From: JAOUEA01 sp963797635
GTDB taxonomy: Bacteria; Actinomycetota; UBA4738; HRBIN12
Direction of reading: 5' to 3'
DNA: 64,000 nucleotides
NCBI GenBank assembly: GCA_963797635.1
Contig: CAWCPZ010000004.1
Coordinates: 62,001-126,000 of the forward strand
Below the pieces are notes generated by a model. It was not told the DNA's origin, did no database searches, and saw only the letters and a list, made by a program, of their open reading frames with translations. Below, piece by piece: positions 43,166-51,855 of this stretch (its first letter is position 1; every line of letters starts with the position of its first letter). The position numbers and the translations under genes are program-made.

Positions 43166-43606
43166 ATGACGGAGCACCCTCATCGTCACGACGTCTGGGG
43201 CGACGACCCCGAGGAAGTCGATGCCAGTGCCGTCGTCGAGGAACTCCTCGCCGATCCGGGCACGGCCAGGCGGTGGCACGACCACCCCTCGATCGTCTGG
43301 ATCAAGGCCGTGGGCCGGTTCATCGGACGCAACGGCAAGCGCGTCGGCATCACGATCGCCGGGTTCGCGGTCATCCTGGCCGGGATCGCCCTGCTGGTGC
43401 TGCCGGGACCCGGCTGGCTGCTGATCTTCGCCGGCCTGGCGATCCTGTCCACCGAGTACGTCTGGGCGCGCCGGCTGCTCGTGAAGGCGAAGACCAAGGC
43501 CGAACAGGCCAAGGACGCCGTGCTGCGGAAGAAGGCCGCCAAGGCGGAGAAGAAGGCCGGGCCCGAGGACACCTCGGTGCCGCTCCCGAACGACGACGTG
43601 GCGTGA
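43166..43606 (+). CDS. TIGR02611-family (PGPGW) membrane protein
   Basis: 146 aa. A soluble acidic and His-rich N-terminus (TEHPHRHDVWGDDPEE), a basic-aromatic segment, then one long hairpin helix with the signature LLVLPGPGWLLIFAGLAILSTEYVWA. The C-terminal tail alternates Lys and Ala (AKAEKKAG). The family is common in Actinomycetota and of unknown function. The TGA overlaps the next gene's GTG. Confidence 0.78.
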   Translation: MTEHPHRHDVWGDDPEEVDASAVVEELLADPGTARRWHDHPSIVWIKAVGRFIGRNGKRVGITIAGFAVILAGIALLVLPGPGWLLIFAGLAILSTEYVWARRLLVKAKTKAEQAKDAVLRKKAAKAEKKAGPEDTSVPLPNDDVA

Positions 43607-44111
43607 GCCCTCCTTCGTATCGTGCACATCGCCACCGGGGTTATCTGGGTCGGCTCGTTGTTCGTGGTGGTGGTGTTCATCCAGCCCAGCGCCGCGACGC
43701 TCGGGCCAGCGGGGGCGCCGTTCATGTCGGAGCTTCGCCGGCGCCGATTCGTGGATGTCGTCTTCATCGACGCCCTGTTCACCGTCCTCGCCGGGGCGTT
43801 CCTCTATTGGCACGACTGGCACATGTATCCGAGCTTCGGCGACTGGATCGGCTCGAGCTTCGGGACCTGGTTGACGGTGGGCGCGGCTGCTCGCGATCTC
43901 GGGGCTCGGCGTCGCCGCGGCCGTCACGCGTCCCACGATCCGTCGACTCGTTTCCCTCGGGAAGCAGGTCGCCGAGTCGGGCGGTAAACCCCCGCCCGAG
44001 ACGGCTGCGCGGATCGGCGCGCTGCAGCACCGGCTCGTGGTCGCCGAACGCGTGAGCTTCTCCTTGGTCCTGCTCGCGGTCGTGGCGATGGCGTCGGCGC
44101 GGTACCTCTAG
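43603..44111 (+). CDS. DUF2269/CopD-like four-helix membrane protein, two frameshifts
   Basis: 168 aa after removing an extra C near 43609 (AGCCCTCC for AGCCTCC) and an extra G near 43888 (GCGGCTGCTC for GCGCTGCTC). Begins SLLRIVHIATGVIWVGSLF, where the His and Trp match the heme- or copper-binding first helix of CopD/DUF2269 proteins; further helices VFIDALFTVLAGAFLYWHDW, LLAISGLGVAAAV and ERVSFSLVLLAVVAMASAR. The GTG at 43603 overlaps the previous stop, which the corrected frame makes the natural start. Confidence 0.62.
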
Positions 44112-45025
44112 ATGGCCGGTCACCATCCTGATCGGCACCTCGTCGTGGACCGATCCCACCCTGGTCAAGGACGGGAACTTCTATCCGCCTGAGGCGAAGT
44201 CGGCGGAAGCCCGCCTGAAGTTCTACGCGTCGCGCTTCCCGTTGGTGGAGGTCGATTCCACCTACTACTTCCCACCCAGCGAGAAGAACTCCGTGCTGTG
44301 GATCGAGCGCACCCCGGCCCACTTCACCTTCAACATCAAGGCCTACTCCCTGCTGACGAACCACCCCACGCGCCCCAACTCGCTCTACAAGGACATCCAG
44401 GCGCAGATGCCGCCGGAGGCCCTGGAGAAGCGGTTCGTCTACCGGGACGCGGTGCCCGACGACGCGGTGGACGAGGTGTGGCAACGCTTCCGTGACGCGC
44501 TGATGCCGCTGCATTCGGCGGGCAAGCTGGGCGCCGTGCTGTTCCAGTTCCCGCAGTGGTTCACGATCAGCCGCAAGAACAAGAGCCTACATCGAAGAAT
44601 GCGTGGCGCGGCTTCCCGACTATCGCGTGGCCGTGGAGTTCCGGCACACGTCGTGGCTGAAGCCCGAGAACACCGAGGAGACGCTGAGCTTCCTGGAGGA
44701 GCGGAACCTGCCGCTCGTGTGCGTCGACATGCCGCAGGGGTTCGACTCGAGCGTGCCGCCGATCGCCGCCGCCACGGCCGACGACCTGTCGATGGTGCGG
44801 TTCCACGGCCGCAACAACGCCGCCTGGAACACCAAGAGCGACAGCGCGTCCGAACGGTTCCGCTACGACTACCCGAAGGACGAGCTGCAGGAGTGGGTTC
44901 CCCGGATCGAAGAACTCGCCGGCCAGACGCGGGAGACCCACGTCCTGATGAACAACTGCTACCGCGACTTCGCGGTCCGCAACGCGGCGGAACTCGGCGG
45001 ATTGCTCGACCTCGACCTGGAGTGA
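44112..45025 (+). CDS. DUF72 (YecE-like) TIM-barrel protein, two frameshifts
   Basis: 303 aa after removing an extra G near 44119 (ATGGCCGGTC for ATGGCCGTC) and an extra C near 44589 (AGCCTAC for AGCTAC). Seen: ILIGTSSWTDPTLVKDGNFYP at the start, YASRFPLVEVDSTYYFPPS, FNIKAYSLLTNHP, LGAVLFQFPQWF, VAVEFRHTSWL, VCVDMPQ and MVRFHGRNNAAWN near the end, and MNNCYRDFAVRNA. These define DUF72, whose biochemical role is not established. It begins one base after the previous stop. Confidence 0.8.
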
Positions 45026-45066
45026 GCCGAGGTTCCCGCCCCCGGCGGGTAGCATGGATGGCACCA

Positions 45067-45156
45067 CCGGAGGGGAGTATCCCCACGCTCGGTCGCCGTC
45101 ATTCCGGTCCGTTCTCGGACCCGGCGCCGGGGTCCCAGGACGGGAGAGACCTTCGG
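45067..45156 (+). promoter_or_regulatory. yybP-ykoY-type (Mn2+) riboswitch upstream of terC
   Basis: The leader carries both conserved loops of this class: GGGGAGTA at 45072-45079 and GGGAGAGACCTT at 45142-45153. The P1 stem pairs CCGGAGG (45067-45073) with CCTTCGG (45150-45156); inner G/C-rich hairpins lie between. Members sense Mn2+ and turn on Mn exporters, and a TerC-family gene starts 68 bases downstream. After P1 there is no obvious terminator stem, so control could be on translation start. Confidence 0.8.
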
Positions 45157-45223
45157 AACGAACGGCGAGGAGCCGCGCGCACCAGCGCCCAGGCGAGCCG
45201 CCGACGGACCGAAGGAGCTGGGC

Positions 45224-46192
45224 ATGCAGGTGGATCCATGGATGTGGGTGGCGTTCGTCGCGTTCATCGTCGGGATGCTGGCCGTCGATCTGTTGGTCTT
45301 CCACAAGGAAGCACACGCGGTCAGCACGCGTGAGGCCGCGATCTGGAGCGTGGTGTGGGTCACGCTGGGGCTGTCGTTCGGCGTGGTGGTGTGGCTGTGG
45401 CAGGGCCCTGACGCCGGCGGTGAGTACCTCGCCGGCTACCTGATCGAGAAGAGCCTGTCGATCGACAACATCTTCGTGTTCGCCCTGATCTTCGGCTACT
45501 TCGCCGTGCCGGCCGCCTACCAGCACCGGGTGCTGTTCTGGGGCGTGTTCGGGGCGCTGGTGCTCCGCGCGGTGTTCATCGCCGCGGGGGCCACGCTGCT
45601 CGAGCAGTTCCACTGGACGATCTACGTCTTCGGCGCCTTCCTCGTGTTCACCGGCATCAGGATGGCCCTGCAGCGCGACGACCACGTCGACCCGGGCAAG
45701 AACCCGGTGCTGCGGGCCTTCCGACGGGTCGTCCCGGTCACGCCGGACTACCGGGGGCAGCGGTTCACGGTGCGAGAGGCCGGCAGGCGCCTGGCGACAC
45801 CGTTGCTCGCCGTGCTGGTGGTGGTGGAGACCACCGACGTGATCTTCGCGGTGGACTCGATCCCGGCGATCTTCGCCGTGACCTCGGACACCTTCTTGGT
45901 CTTCACGTCGAACGCGTTCGCGATCCTGGGCCTGCGGGCCCTCTACTTCCTGCTGGCCGGCATGATGGAGCGCTTCACCTATCTGAAGGTGGGCCTGGCC
46001 GCGGTGCTGGTGTTCGTGGGGGCCAAGATGCTGATCGCCGACCTGTACCACGTGCCCATCTGGGCCAGCCTCGCGGTGATCGCCGCGTGCATCGGCACAT
46101 CCATCGGCGTCTCCCTGAGGAGGACCGCAGCACCGGAGCCGACCACCACCGAAGCGGAGCGAAGTCCCGAACCGGCCGACCGCCTCAGCTGA
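45224..46192 (+). CDS. terC: TerC-family membrane transporter (likely Mn2+ export)
   Basis: 322 aa, about nine helices. Seen: VAFIVGMLAVDLLVFHKEAH, YLIEKSLSIDNIFVFALIF with the conserved acidic pair E/D, TTDVIFAVDSIPAIFAVT with the second acidic set, and YLKVGLAAVLVFVGAKML. Those two motifs define TerC. Bacterial TerC proteins have been shown to export manganese, alone or supplying secreted enzymes, and the riboswitch upstream supports that. Its stop lies in the palindrome TCAGCTGA (46185-46192), shared with the convergent photolyase. Confidence 0.9.
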   Translation: MQVDPWMWVAFVAFIVGMLAVDLLVFHKEAHAVSTREAAIWSVVWVTLGLSFGVVVWLWQGPDAGGEYLAGYLIEKSLSIDNIFVFALIFGYFAVPAAYQHRVLFWGVFGALVLRAVFIAAGATLLEQFHWTIYVFGAFLVFTGIRMALQRDDHVDPGKNPVLRAFRRVVPVTPDYRGQRFTVREAGRRLATPLLAVLVVVETTDVIFAVDSIPAIFAVTSDTFLVFTSNAFAILGLRALYFLLAGMMERFTYLKVGLAAVLVFVGAKMLIADLYHVPIWASLAVIAACIGTSIGVSLRRTAAPEPTTTEAERSPEPADRLS

Positions 46193-47594
46193 GGACCTCG
46201 GACGCTCCGTCGAACAGGTGGGCCTGGCCCGGGTGCACGGGCGAACCCGCTCGGAAGGGAGCAGCACCCGGGCCAGGCGGCTTCCCAGCGGGCACCTCCA
46301 CGATCGGCGCGGGATACCCGGTCGAGCGCAGCACCTGCGGGTCCTTCCACGGAGCGAAGATCGCCGGCGCATCCACGGCGGCGAGTTCGCGCACGTACCG
46401 GCGGACGTAGGCGCCGTCGGGATCGAAGCGCTGCGCTTGCCGCACCGGGTTGAACGAGCGCGCACGGCGGGGGTCCGAACCCGGTGCCCGCCACCCACTG
46501 CCATCCACCGACGTTGTTGGCTGGATCGCCGTCCACCAGCCACCGGGAGAAGTGCGCCGCGCCCTCCTGCCAGGCGATCCCCAGTCGCCTGGTGAGGAAG
46601 GAAGCCGCGACCATGCGGGCCCGGTTGTGCATCCACCCTTCGCGACGCAGTTGCCGCATCCCGGCATCGACCAGGGGCAGACCGGTTCGCCCTTGCTTCC
46701 AACACTCCAGGAGGTAGTCCGCGTAGTCGGGAACCGCGGGCATGTCGGCGGGCGGCTCGCGATAGTCACGCCACTGGATCGCAGGATCGTGGGCCAACAG
46801 CTGACCGTAGAAGTCGCGCCAAGCGAGCTGCCGCACGAACTCGGCCGAGATGCCGGCCGCGGCCTGCGCCAGCTCGTTGGCGCTGATGCACCCGAACCGA
46901 AGGTAGGGAGACAGGCGGGACGTGGCGTCGGCCGCCATGTCGTTGCGGGCATCCGCGTACCCCGAGGCCCCACGGGCAAGGTAGGACTCGAGGTGGCGGC
47001 TGCCCGCGCCTTCTCCACCCGGCGCGAGATCGATCGAATCGGCCCGCGCCGCCTTGGGATCAGGTCGTGGCCCGAGATCCAGGCCGGCCGGGAGGGTGAG
47101 TGCCGCCGGGGGTTCGAGGATCGATCGCCGGGGCACCGACGCCCAGGCGCGGTGGTAGGGCGTGAACACCGAGTACATCGACTTTCCGGGCGGGGCCACG
47201 TCACCGGGCTCGACGACGGCGTTGCCCGGGTGGACGTGCAGGGCCGCCCCGTGGAGGCCCAGCCCCGCCGCAGCGCGGCTTCCCGTCGCTGGGCGAACCC
47301 GGTGACGTCGGCGGTGAGGTGCACGGAGCTCGCACCGGTCGCACGTACCAGCTCCACCGTGCGAGCGGTCGCTTCACCCTCCCGCAGCACCAGGCCCGAG
47401 CCGCAGGAGGCCAGCGACCGATCGAGATCGACGAGGCTCTCCATGAGGAACCGGGCGCGGTTGGCCGAGCGGCCGAGGAGCTCGGGATCCAGCACGAACA
47501 GCGGGACGAGGTCCTCTCCCGTCCCGGCGGCCGCGGTCAACGCGGGGTGATCGTGCACCCGGAGATCGCGAGTGAACAGCACGATCGAGACCAT
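46185..47594 (-). CDS. phr: Deoxyribodipyrimidine photolyase (class I), two frameshifts
   Basis: FAD-dependent light-driven DNA repair enzyme, 469 aa. N-terminal antenna domain: IVLFTRDLRVHDHPAL. FAD/DNA domain: LSPYLRFGCISANEL, AWRDFYGQLL, WCWKQG-like CWKQGRTGLPLVDAGMRQL, EGWMHNRARM, WLVDGDPANNVGGWQW, then SFNPVRQAQRFDP and YVRRYV. A G is missing near 47264 and a T is extra near 46475. The second shift undoes the first, so the ends share a frame while the middle 790 bases lie in another. Correcting both gives 470 whole codons. Catalytic WQW and N/D residues are intact, so the gene is probably functional. Confidence 0.88.
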   Translation of the reverse strand: MVSIVLFTRDLRVHDHPALTAAAGTGEDLVPLFVLDPELLGRSANRARFLMESLVDLDRSLASCGSGLVLREGEATARTVELVRATGASSVHLTADVTGFAQRREAALRRGWASTGRPCTSTRATPSSSPVTWPRPESRCTRCSRPTTAPGRRCPGDRSSNPRRHSPSRPAWISGHDLIPRRRGPIRSISRRVEKARAAATSSPTLPVGPRGTRMPATTWRPTPRPACLPTFGSGASAPTSWRRPRPASRPSSCGSSLGATSTVSCWPTILRSSGVTIASRPPTCPRFPTTRTTSWSVGSKGEPVCPWSMPGCGNCVAKGGCTTGPAWSRLPSSPGDWGSPGRRARRTSPGGWWTAIQPTTSVDGSGWRAPGSDPRRARSFNPVRQAQRFDPDGAYVRRYVRELAAVDAPAIFAPWKDPQVLRSTGYPAPIVEVPAGKPPGPGAAPFRAGSPVHPGQAHLFDGASEVLS

Positions 47595-47709
47595 GAGCCC
47601 ACCGTAGGCCCCGGGCCGCGCCACTCCGGGGGGCGAACCTGTGCATCCGAGGATGGGCCGACTCGTGCGTTCCCCGGCTTTCGCCCCGGTCCGACGTGCG
47701 CGCTGGGGG

Positions 47710-47715
47710 TAGGCT
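47710..47715 (+). promoter_or_regulatory. -10 element TAGGCT, leaderless type
   Basis: TAGGCT ends six bases before ATG 47722 with no ribosome-binding site between. Confidence 0.5.
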
Positions 47716-47721
47716 CGAACG

Positions 47722-48885
47722 ATGGGGATCGGCCACCGATGGAAGATCGCGACCGTGCGGGGGATCCCCTTGTACGTGGGGAGCTCCTGGGCGGTCATCG
47801 CCGTGCTCTTCGTGTTCATCCAGTACTCGAACCTGACCGACAGCGAGCGGGTCACCGGCCTGGAGGCGTTGCTGCTCTCCGCGTTCATCACCGTCCTGTT
47901 CTTCGGCAGCGTCCTGCTGCACGAAGCGGCGCACGCCGCCATGGCTCGCGGCCTCGACCTGCCGGTGATGGGCATCACGCTGGTCTTCTGGGGCGGGGCC
48001 ACCGAGACCAAGGCGGCGGCTCGCGGCGCCAAGGGCGAGTTCCTGGTGGCCCTGGTCGGTCCCGCCACCACGTTGGCCCTGGGCGGGGTCTTCTGGGTCG
48101 CGGGCACGCTCACCCAGGGCGTGATCTCCGATGTGCTCGACTGGCTTGCGGAGATCAGCGTGCTCTTCGCCGCGCTGAACACGGTGCCCGGGTTCCCGCT
48201 GGACGGTGGTCGCATGCTGCTCGCGGCCGTGTGGGGGATCACCGGGAGCCGCCGAACCGGGATGCGCATCGCCGGCTACGTGGGACTCGCGATCGGCGTC
48301 GCCACGATCGCCTATGCGGTCTTGTCGTTCAGCCAGGGCAAGGACGCCGGCTTCTCCGTGTTCATCGGATACATGGGCTTCGTGATGGTGACCTCCGGCC
48401 GGGCGATGGACCACCGGATCGCGATCCGCGACCAGCTGTCCCGGGGGACGGTGGCCGAGGCCATGCAGCCACCCCCGGTCACGGTGTCCGCCGACATCAC
48501 GCTGGTCGAGGCGCTCGATTCCGTCTTGCGGGACGCCGGCACACGGTCGTTCCCCGTGGTGGACGACGGCCGGTTGGTGGGGACGGTCTCGTTCGAGAGC
48601 GCACGGAAGGTGGGCGCGCGCGATCCGATGCGCCCGGTCCGCGACGGCATGATCCCCTTGATGCAGACCCCCACCCTCGCGGCGGAAGAGAGCCTGGACG
48701 ATGCCTTGGAGTGGCTCGGCGGACGACAGGGCTACGTGCTGCGCGACGGCGTCCTGGTGGGATCACTCGCCACCGACGACATCGAACGCTGGTACCGGCG
48801 GGTGATCGAGGGACGACCGGACCCCGCCACGGCGGTAGGCGGGGGCGAACGGGAGCCGTGGGTGCCGCCGCGCCCCGATGCGTGA
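47722..48885 (+). CDS. Site-2 protease-family metalloprotease with CBS pair
   Basis: 387 aa. Six helices carry an M50 zinc site: HEAAHAAMARG (HExxH) in helix 3 and ALNTVPGFPLDGGRML, whose Asp completes the site, in a later helix. An N-terminal leader GIGHRWKIATVRGIPLYVG is usual for the subgroup. The C-terminal 130 residues form a CBS pair (VAEAMQPPPVTVSADITLVE and MIPLMQTPTLAAEESLDDALE). Rip3-like actinobacterial members share this layout; CBS domains sense adenine nucleotides and could gate cleavage of a membrane anti-sigma factor or signal peptide. Confidence 0.87.
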   Translation: MGIGHRWKIATVRGIPLYVGSSWAVIAVLFVFIQYSNLTDSERVTGLEALLLSAFITVLFFGSVLLHEAAHAAMARGLDLPVMGITLVFWGGATETKAAARGAKGEFLVALVGPATTLALGGVFWVAGTLTQGVISDVLDWLAEISVLFAALNTVPGFPLDGGRMLLAAVWGITGSRRTGMRIAGYVGLAIGVATIAYAVLSFSQGKDAGFSVFIGYMGFVMVTSGRAMDHRIAIRDQLSRGTVAEAMQPPPVTVSADITLVEALDSVLRDAGTRSFPVVDDGRLVGTVSFESARKVGARDPMRPVRDGMIPLMQTPTLAAEESLDDALEWLGGRQGYVLRDGVLVGSLATDDIERWYRRVIEGRPDPATAVGGGEREPWVPPRPDA

Positions 48886-48921
48886 TCCCGCGCCCGTTGC
48901 CCTCGGGCGCCACTGTCGGAG

Positions 48922-51855
48922 GTGACGAGTAGCATCGCCCACGTGGTGGCCCCGTTCTCCCCCGATGCGTCGCAGTTCAGCGTGCTCCAGCACGACGCGG
49001 GCGCCCTCCTGGTCATCGGCGCCCCGGGGACGGGCAAGTCGGCCATCCTCCGGGAACGGTTCGCGGCCCTGATCGAAGGCGGTGCCGACCCCGAGCGGGT
49101 GGCGTTGGTCCTCGGGTCGTCGGCGTCACGAGCGGCGGCCCGCGCCTCCCTCCACGCCAGGCTGCCCGCCTCCCTGCCGGGACTCAACGTGGTCACCCTG
49201 CACGGTCTCGCCAACCGCGTGCTGAAGGACCGGTTGGAGGCCGCCGGCGACGAGCCGCCGCAGATCCTGTCGGCGGCCGAGCAGTTCGCCCGCGTGCAGG
49301 AGCTGCTCACCGATCAAGATCCGGAGGCCTGGCCCGCTTACGGAACGCTGCTGGGCCTGCGCGGGTTCGCCGACGAGGTCCGCCAGTTCCTCCTTCGGGC
49401 GCAGGAAGGACTGCGGACGCCCGACGACATCGTGGCCGCCGCCGACCGGCGCGGCCTCACCGGCTGGCACGAGCTCGCCAGGTTCCTCGGGGAATACCAG
49501 ACCGTGATGGACGACCTGGGGGTGGTCGACTTCGCCGGACTGGTCCAACGCGCGGCCTCCGCGGCCGGCGAGGGCGCGCCGTTGTTCGACCATGTGCTCG
49601 TCGACGACTATCAGGACACCACCCTGGCCGGCGAAGCGGTGATCCGCGGGCTGCGCGCGCCCGACCTCGTCGTGGCGGCCGACCCCGAGGCCCACGTCTT
49701 CTCGTTCCAGGGGACCACCCGGGTCCCGCTCGACCGGTTCGCTTCCGAGGCGTTCGACGGCGCGGCCACGATCACGCTCGAGACGAACCATCGGACCGAC
49801 GGCGAGCCGGTGCAACGTCGGGCGTGGGTCGCGCCGCATCCGTCCGAGGAACACGCCGCGATCGCCCGCGAGCTGCGCCGCCTGCACGTCGAGGAAGGCG
49901 TGGGCTGGGCGGACATGGCCGTGGTGGTGCGGCGCCAGGGTTCGGTGCTCGGTGGGCTGCTCCGGGCGCTCGGGGACGCGCGCATCCCGCGTGCGATCCC
50001 CGAACGAGGCCTCTCGCTCACCGCCGAGCCCGCCACGCGCCCCTACGTCCTCGCGTTGCGTTGGCTGGTGGCCGACCCCACCCAGCGTGAGGAACTGGTG
50101 GAACAGCTCGTCACGTCCGACGTGGTGGGGCTCTCCCCCGCCGTCGCGCGCGGACTGCTGCGAGCCGCCCGCGCCGACACCGGCTCGATCGCCAATGCGC
50201 TCGACGTGGACGAAGGACTCACCGCCGACGAGCTCGAGCGCGTCCAGGTGGCCCGCGAGACCCTGGCCAAGGCGGCGCTCTTCGCCGGCATGAGCGTGCA
50301 GGACGCGTTCCGCACCCTGTGGGACGGCCTCGCGTGCTCCCGGCACCTGGTGGAGCGCGCCGACGAGGACGCCGAGGCCCGTCGCGACCTCGACACCGTC
50401 GTCATGTTCGCGAACGTGGTGTCCGAGACCGACGCCGCGGGCGGCGACAAGAGCGTGCAGGCGTTCCTGGAATCCCTCGACGCGGGCGAGCACGGCCCCG
50501 GCTATTCGGCGTGGGAACGCTCGCGCGCCGACGCGGTGCAGGTGCTCACCGCCCACGGCACGGTGGGGCGCGAGTTCGACACGGTGGTGGTGACCGGTGT
50601 CACCGAGGGGAACTTCCCCAGCGTCTCGCGCCCCGAGCCGATGTTCGATCTCGCCGTGCTCGATCACCCCATCTCGAACGCCGAGCGCAACCGCACCCGG
50701 CTCGAGGACGAACGCCGGTTGTTCGACATGGTGGTGGCCCGGGCGTCCCGTCGCGTGGTCCTCACCTGCGCCGATCCGCACCCCGCCTCCGATGCCGACG
50801 CCGTGTCCAGCAGGTCCAGGTTCGTGCCCGCCGATGCATGGGGACCGGCGCCCGCCGGACCGTTCGAAGAACCGGTGTCCACACGGGAAGCCGCGGCCAG
50901 CTGGCGGCACGAGCTCGCCGACCCCGGGCTCCCCGGCTGGCGACGCCTCGCCGCGCTCGACGGACTCGTGGCGCTGGACGTCGAGCCCCGACGGTGGTGG
51001 TTCCAGCGCGACTGGACCGACACCGGACGGCCGCTGCACGAGACGATCCGCGTCTCGTACTCGCGGTTGTCCAACCTGGAGGCGTGCGAGCTCATGCACG
51101 TGCTGGGCGACGAGCTCGGCCTCGGCAGGCCCGGTGGCTACCACGCCTGGGTGGGCAAGACCGTGCACCGCATCATCGAAGAGGTGGAGCGCGGCGAGAT
51201 CCCCAAGGAACCTCGCGCCATGATCGAGGTGCTGCACCAACGCTGGCGGCCGCAGGAGTTCCCCTCGCGTGCCGTGTCGGAGGCGTTCCGCAAGCTGGCA
51301 CGCGAGTCCATGCTGAAGAACTGGTTCGACACCTACGGCGACAAGCCCTCGCTCGCGATCGAGCAGTACTTCGAGTTCGAGTTCGAAGGGGTCACCGTGC
51401 TGGGCTACATCGACCGGATCGGCCCGGCGGTGCAGGACGGCACGGTCATCACCGACTACAAGACCGGCAAGAGCGACAACGCCGGGCCGCCCCAGGAGAG
51501 CCTGCAACTCGGCATCTACTACCTCGCCGTCCAGGACTCCGACGTGCTCGCCGACTACCAACCGGTCCGCACCGTCGAGCTGGCGTTCCTGCGCGGGAAC
51601 TGGCGTCGTTCCGACGCCGCCGACTTCCGCAAGCTCCCCATCACCGAACGCGACGAGGAGACCTACGAAGCCGGCATGCGCGAGCGCCTCGCGTCCCTGA
51701 TCGCGCGGAAGAAGGAGCTCAACGAGATCGAGGTGTTCCGGCCCAACCCGTACGCCAACTGCCGGTTCTGCGACTTCCAGACGCTGTGTCCGCTCTATGC
51801 CGAAGGTCAGCCCGTGTTCCCCGTCGAACAGGTCCGGGCGGGGGCGCCGGCATGA
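48922..51855 (+). CDS. adnA: AdnA-like helicase-nuclease subunit
   Basis: 977 aa. N-terminal SF1A motor: Walker A VIGAPGTGKSAILRERF, Walker B VLVDDYQDTT (Asp-Asp where most have Asp-Glu, so ATP hydrolysis may be weaker), AADPEAHVFSFQG, LETNHR, TAHGTVGREFDTVVV. C-terminal RecB-type nuclease: GKTVHRIIEEVE, YIDRIG, ITDYKTGK, QLGIYYLAV. A four-Cys Fe-S cage is formed by ACELM and NCRFCDFQTLC. AdnA and AdnB together resect double-strand breaks in mycobacteria in place of RecBCD. GTG 48922; the stop overlaps adnB by four bases. Confidence 0.88.
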   Translation: MTSSIAHVVAPFSPDASQFSVLQHDAGALLVIGAPGTGKSAILRERFAALIEGGADPERVALVLGSSASRAAARASLHARLPASLPGLNVVTLHGLANRVLKDRLEAAGDEPPQILSAAEQFARVQELLTDQDPEAWPAYGTLLGLRGFADEVRQFLLRAQEGLRTPDDIVAAADRRGLTGWHELARFLGEYQTVMDDLGVVDFAGLVQRAASAAGEGAPLFDHVLVDDYQDTTLAGEAVIRGLRAPDLVVAADPEAHVFSFQGTTRVPLDRFASEAFDGAATITLETNHRTDGEPVQRRAWVAPHPSEEHAAIARELRRLHVEEGVGWADMAVVVRRQGSVLGGLLRALGDARIPRAIPERGLSLTAEPATRPYVLALRWLVADPTQREELVEQLVTSDVVGLSPAVARGLLRAARADTGSIANALDVDEGLTADELERVQVARETLAKAALFAGMSVQDAFRTLWDGLACSRHLVERADEDAEARRDLDTVVMFANVVSETDAAGGDKSVQAFLESLDAGEHGPGYSAWERSRADAVQVLTAHGTVGREFDTVVVTGVTEGNFPSVSRPEPMFDLAVLDHPISNAERNRTRLEDERRLFDMVVARASRRVVLTCADPHPASDADAVSSRSRFVPADAWGPAPAGPFEEPVSTREAAASWRHELADPGLPGWRRLAALDGLVALDVEPRRWWFQRDWTDTGRPLHETIRVSYSRLSNLEACELMHVLGDELGLGRPGGYHAWVGKTVHRIIEEVERGEIPKEPRAMIEVLHQRWRPQEFPSRAVSEAFRKLARESMLKNWFDTYGDKPSLAIEQYFEFEFEGVTVLGYIDRIGPAVQDGTVITDYKTGKSDNAGPPQESLQLGIYYLAVQDSDVLADYQPVRTVELAFLRGNWRRSDAADFRKLPITERDEETYEAGMRERLASLIARKKELNEIEVFRPNPYANCRFCDFQTLCPLYAEGQPVFPVEQVRAGAPA

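Noticed and set aside
45026..45223. A protein-coding start in the terC leader (for example ATG at 45054)
   Set aside because: The frame has no conserved content and the stretch folds as a yybP-ykoY riboswitch.
49126..51561. 811-residue open frame antisense to adnA
   Set aside because: Rich in Gly, Arg, His and Val with no domain; mirrors the third-position GC of adnA. Same reasoning applies to long antisense frames at 2729-4618, 6113-7966, 14563-16446 and 52434-55415.
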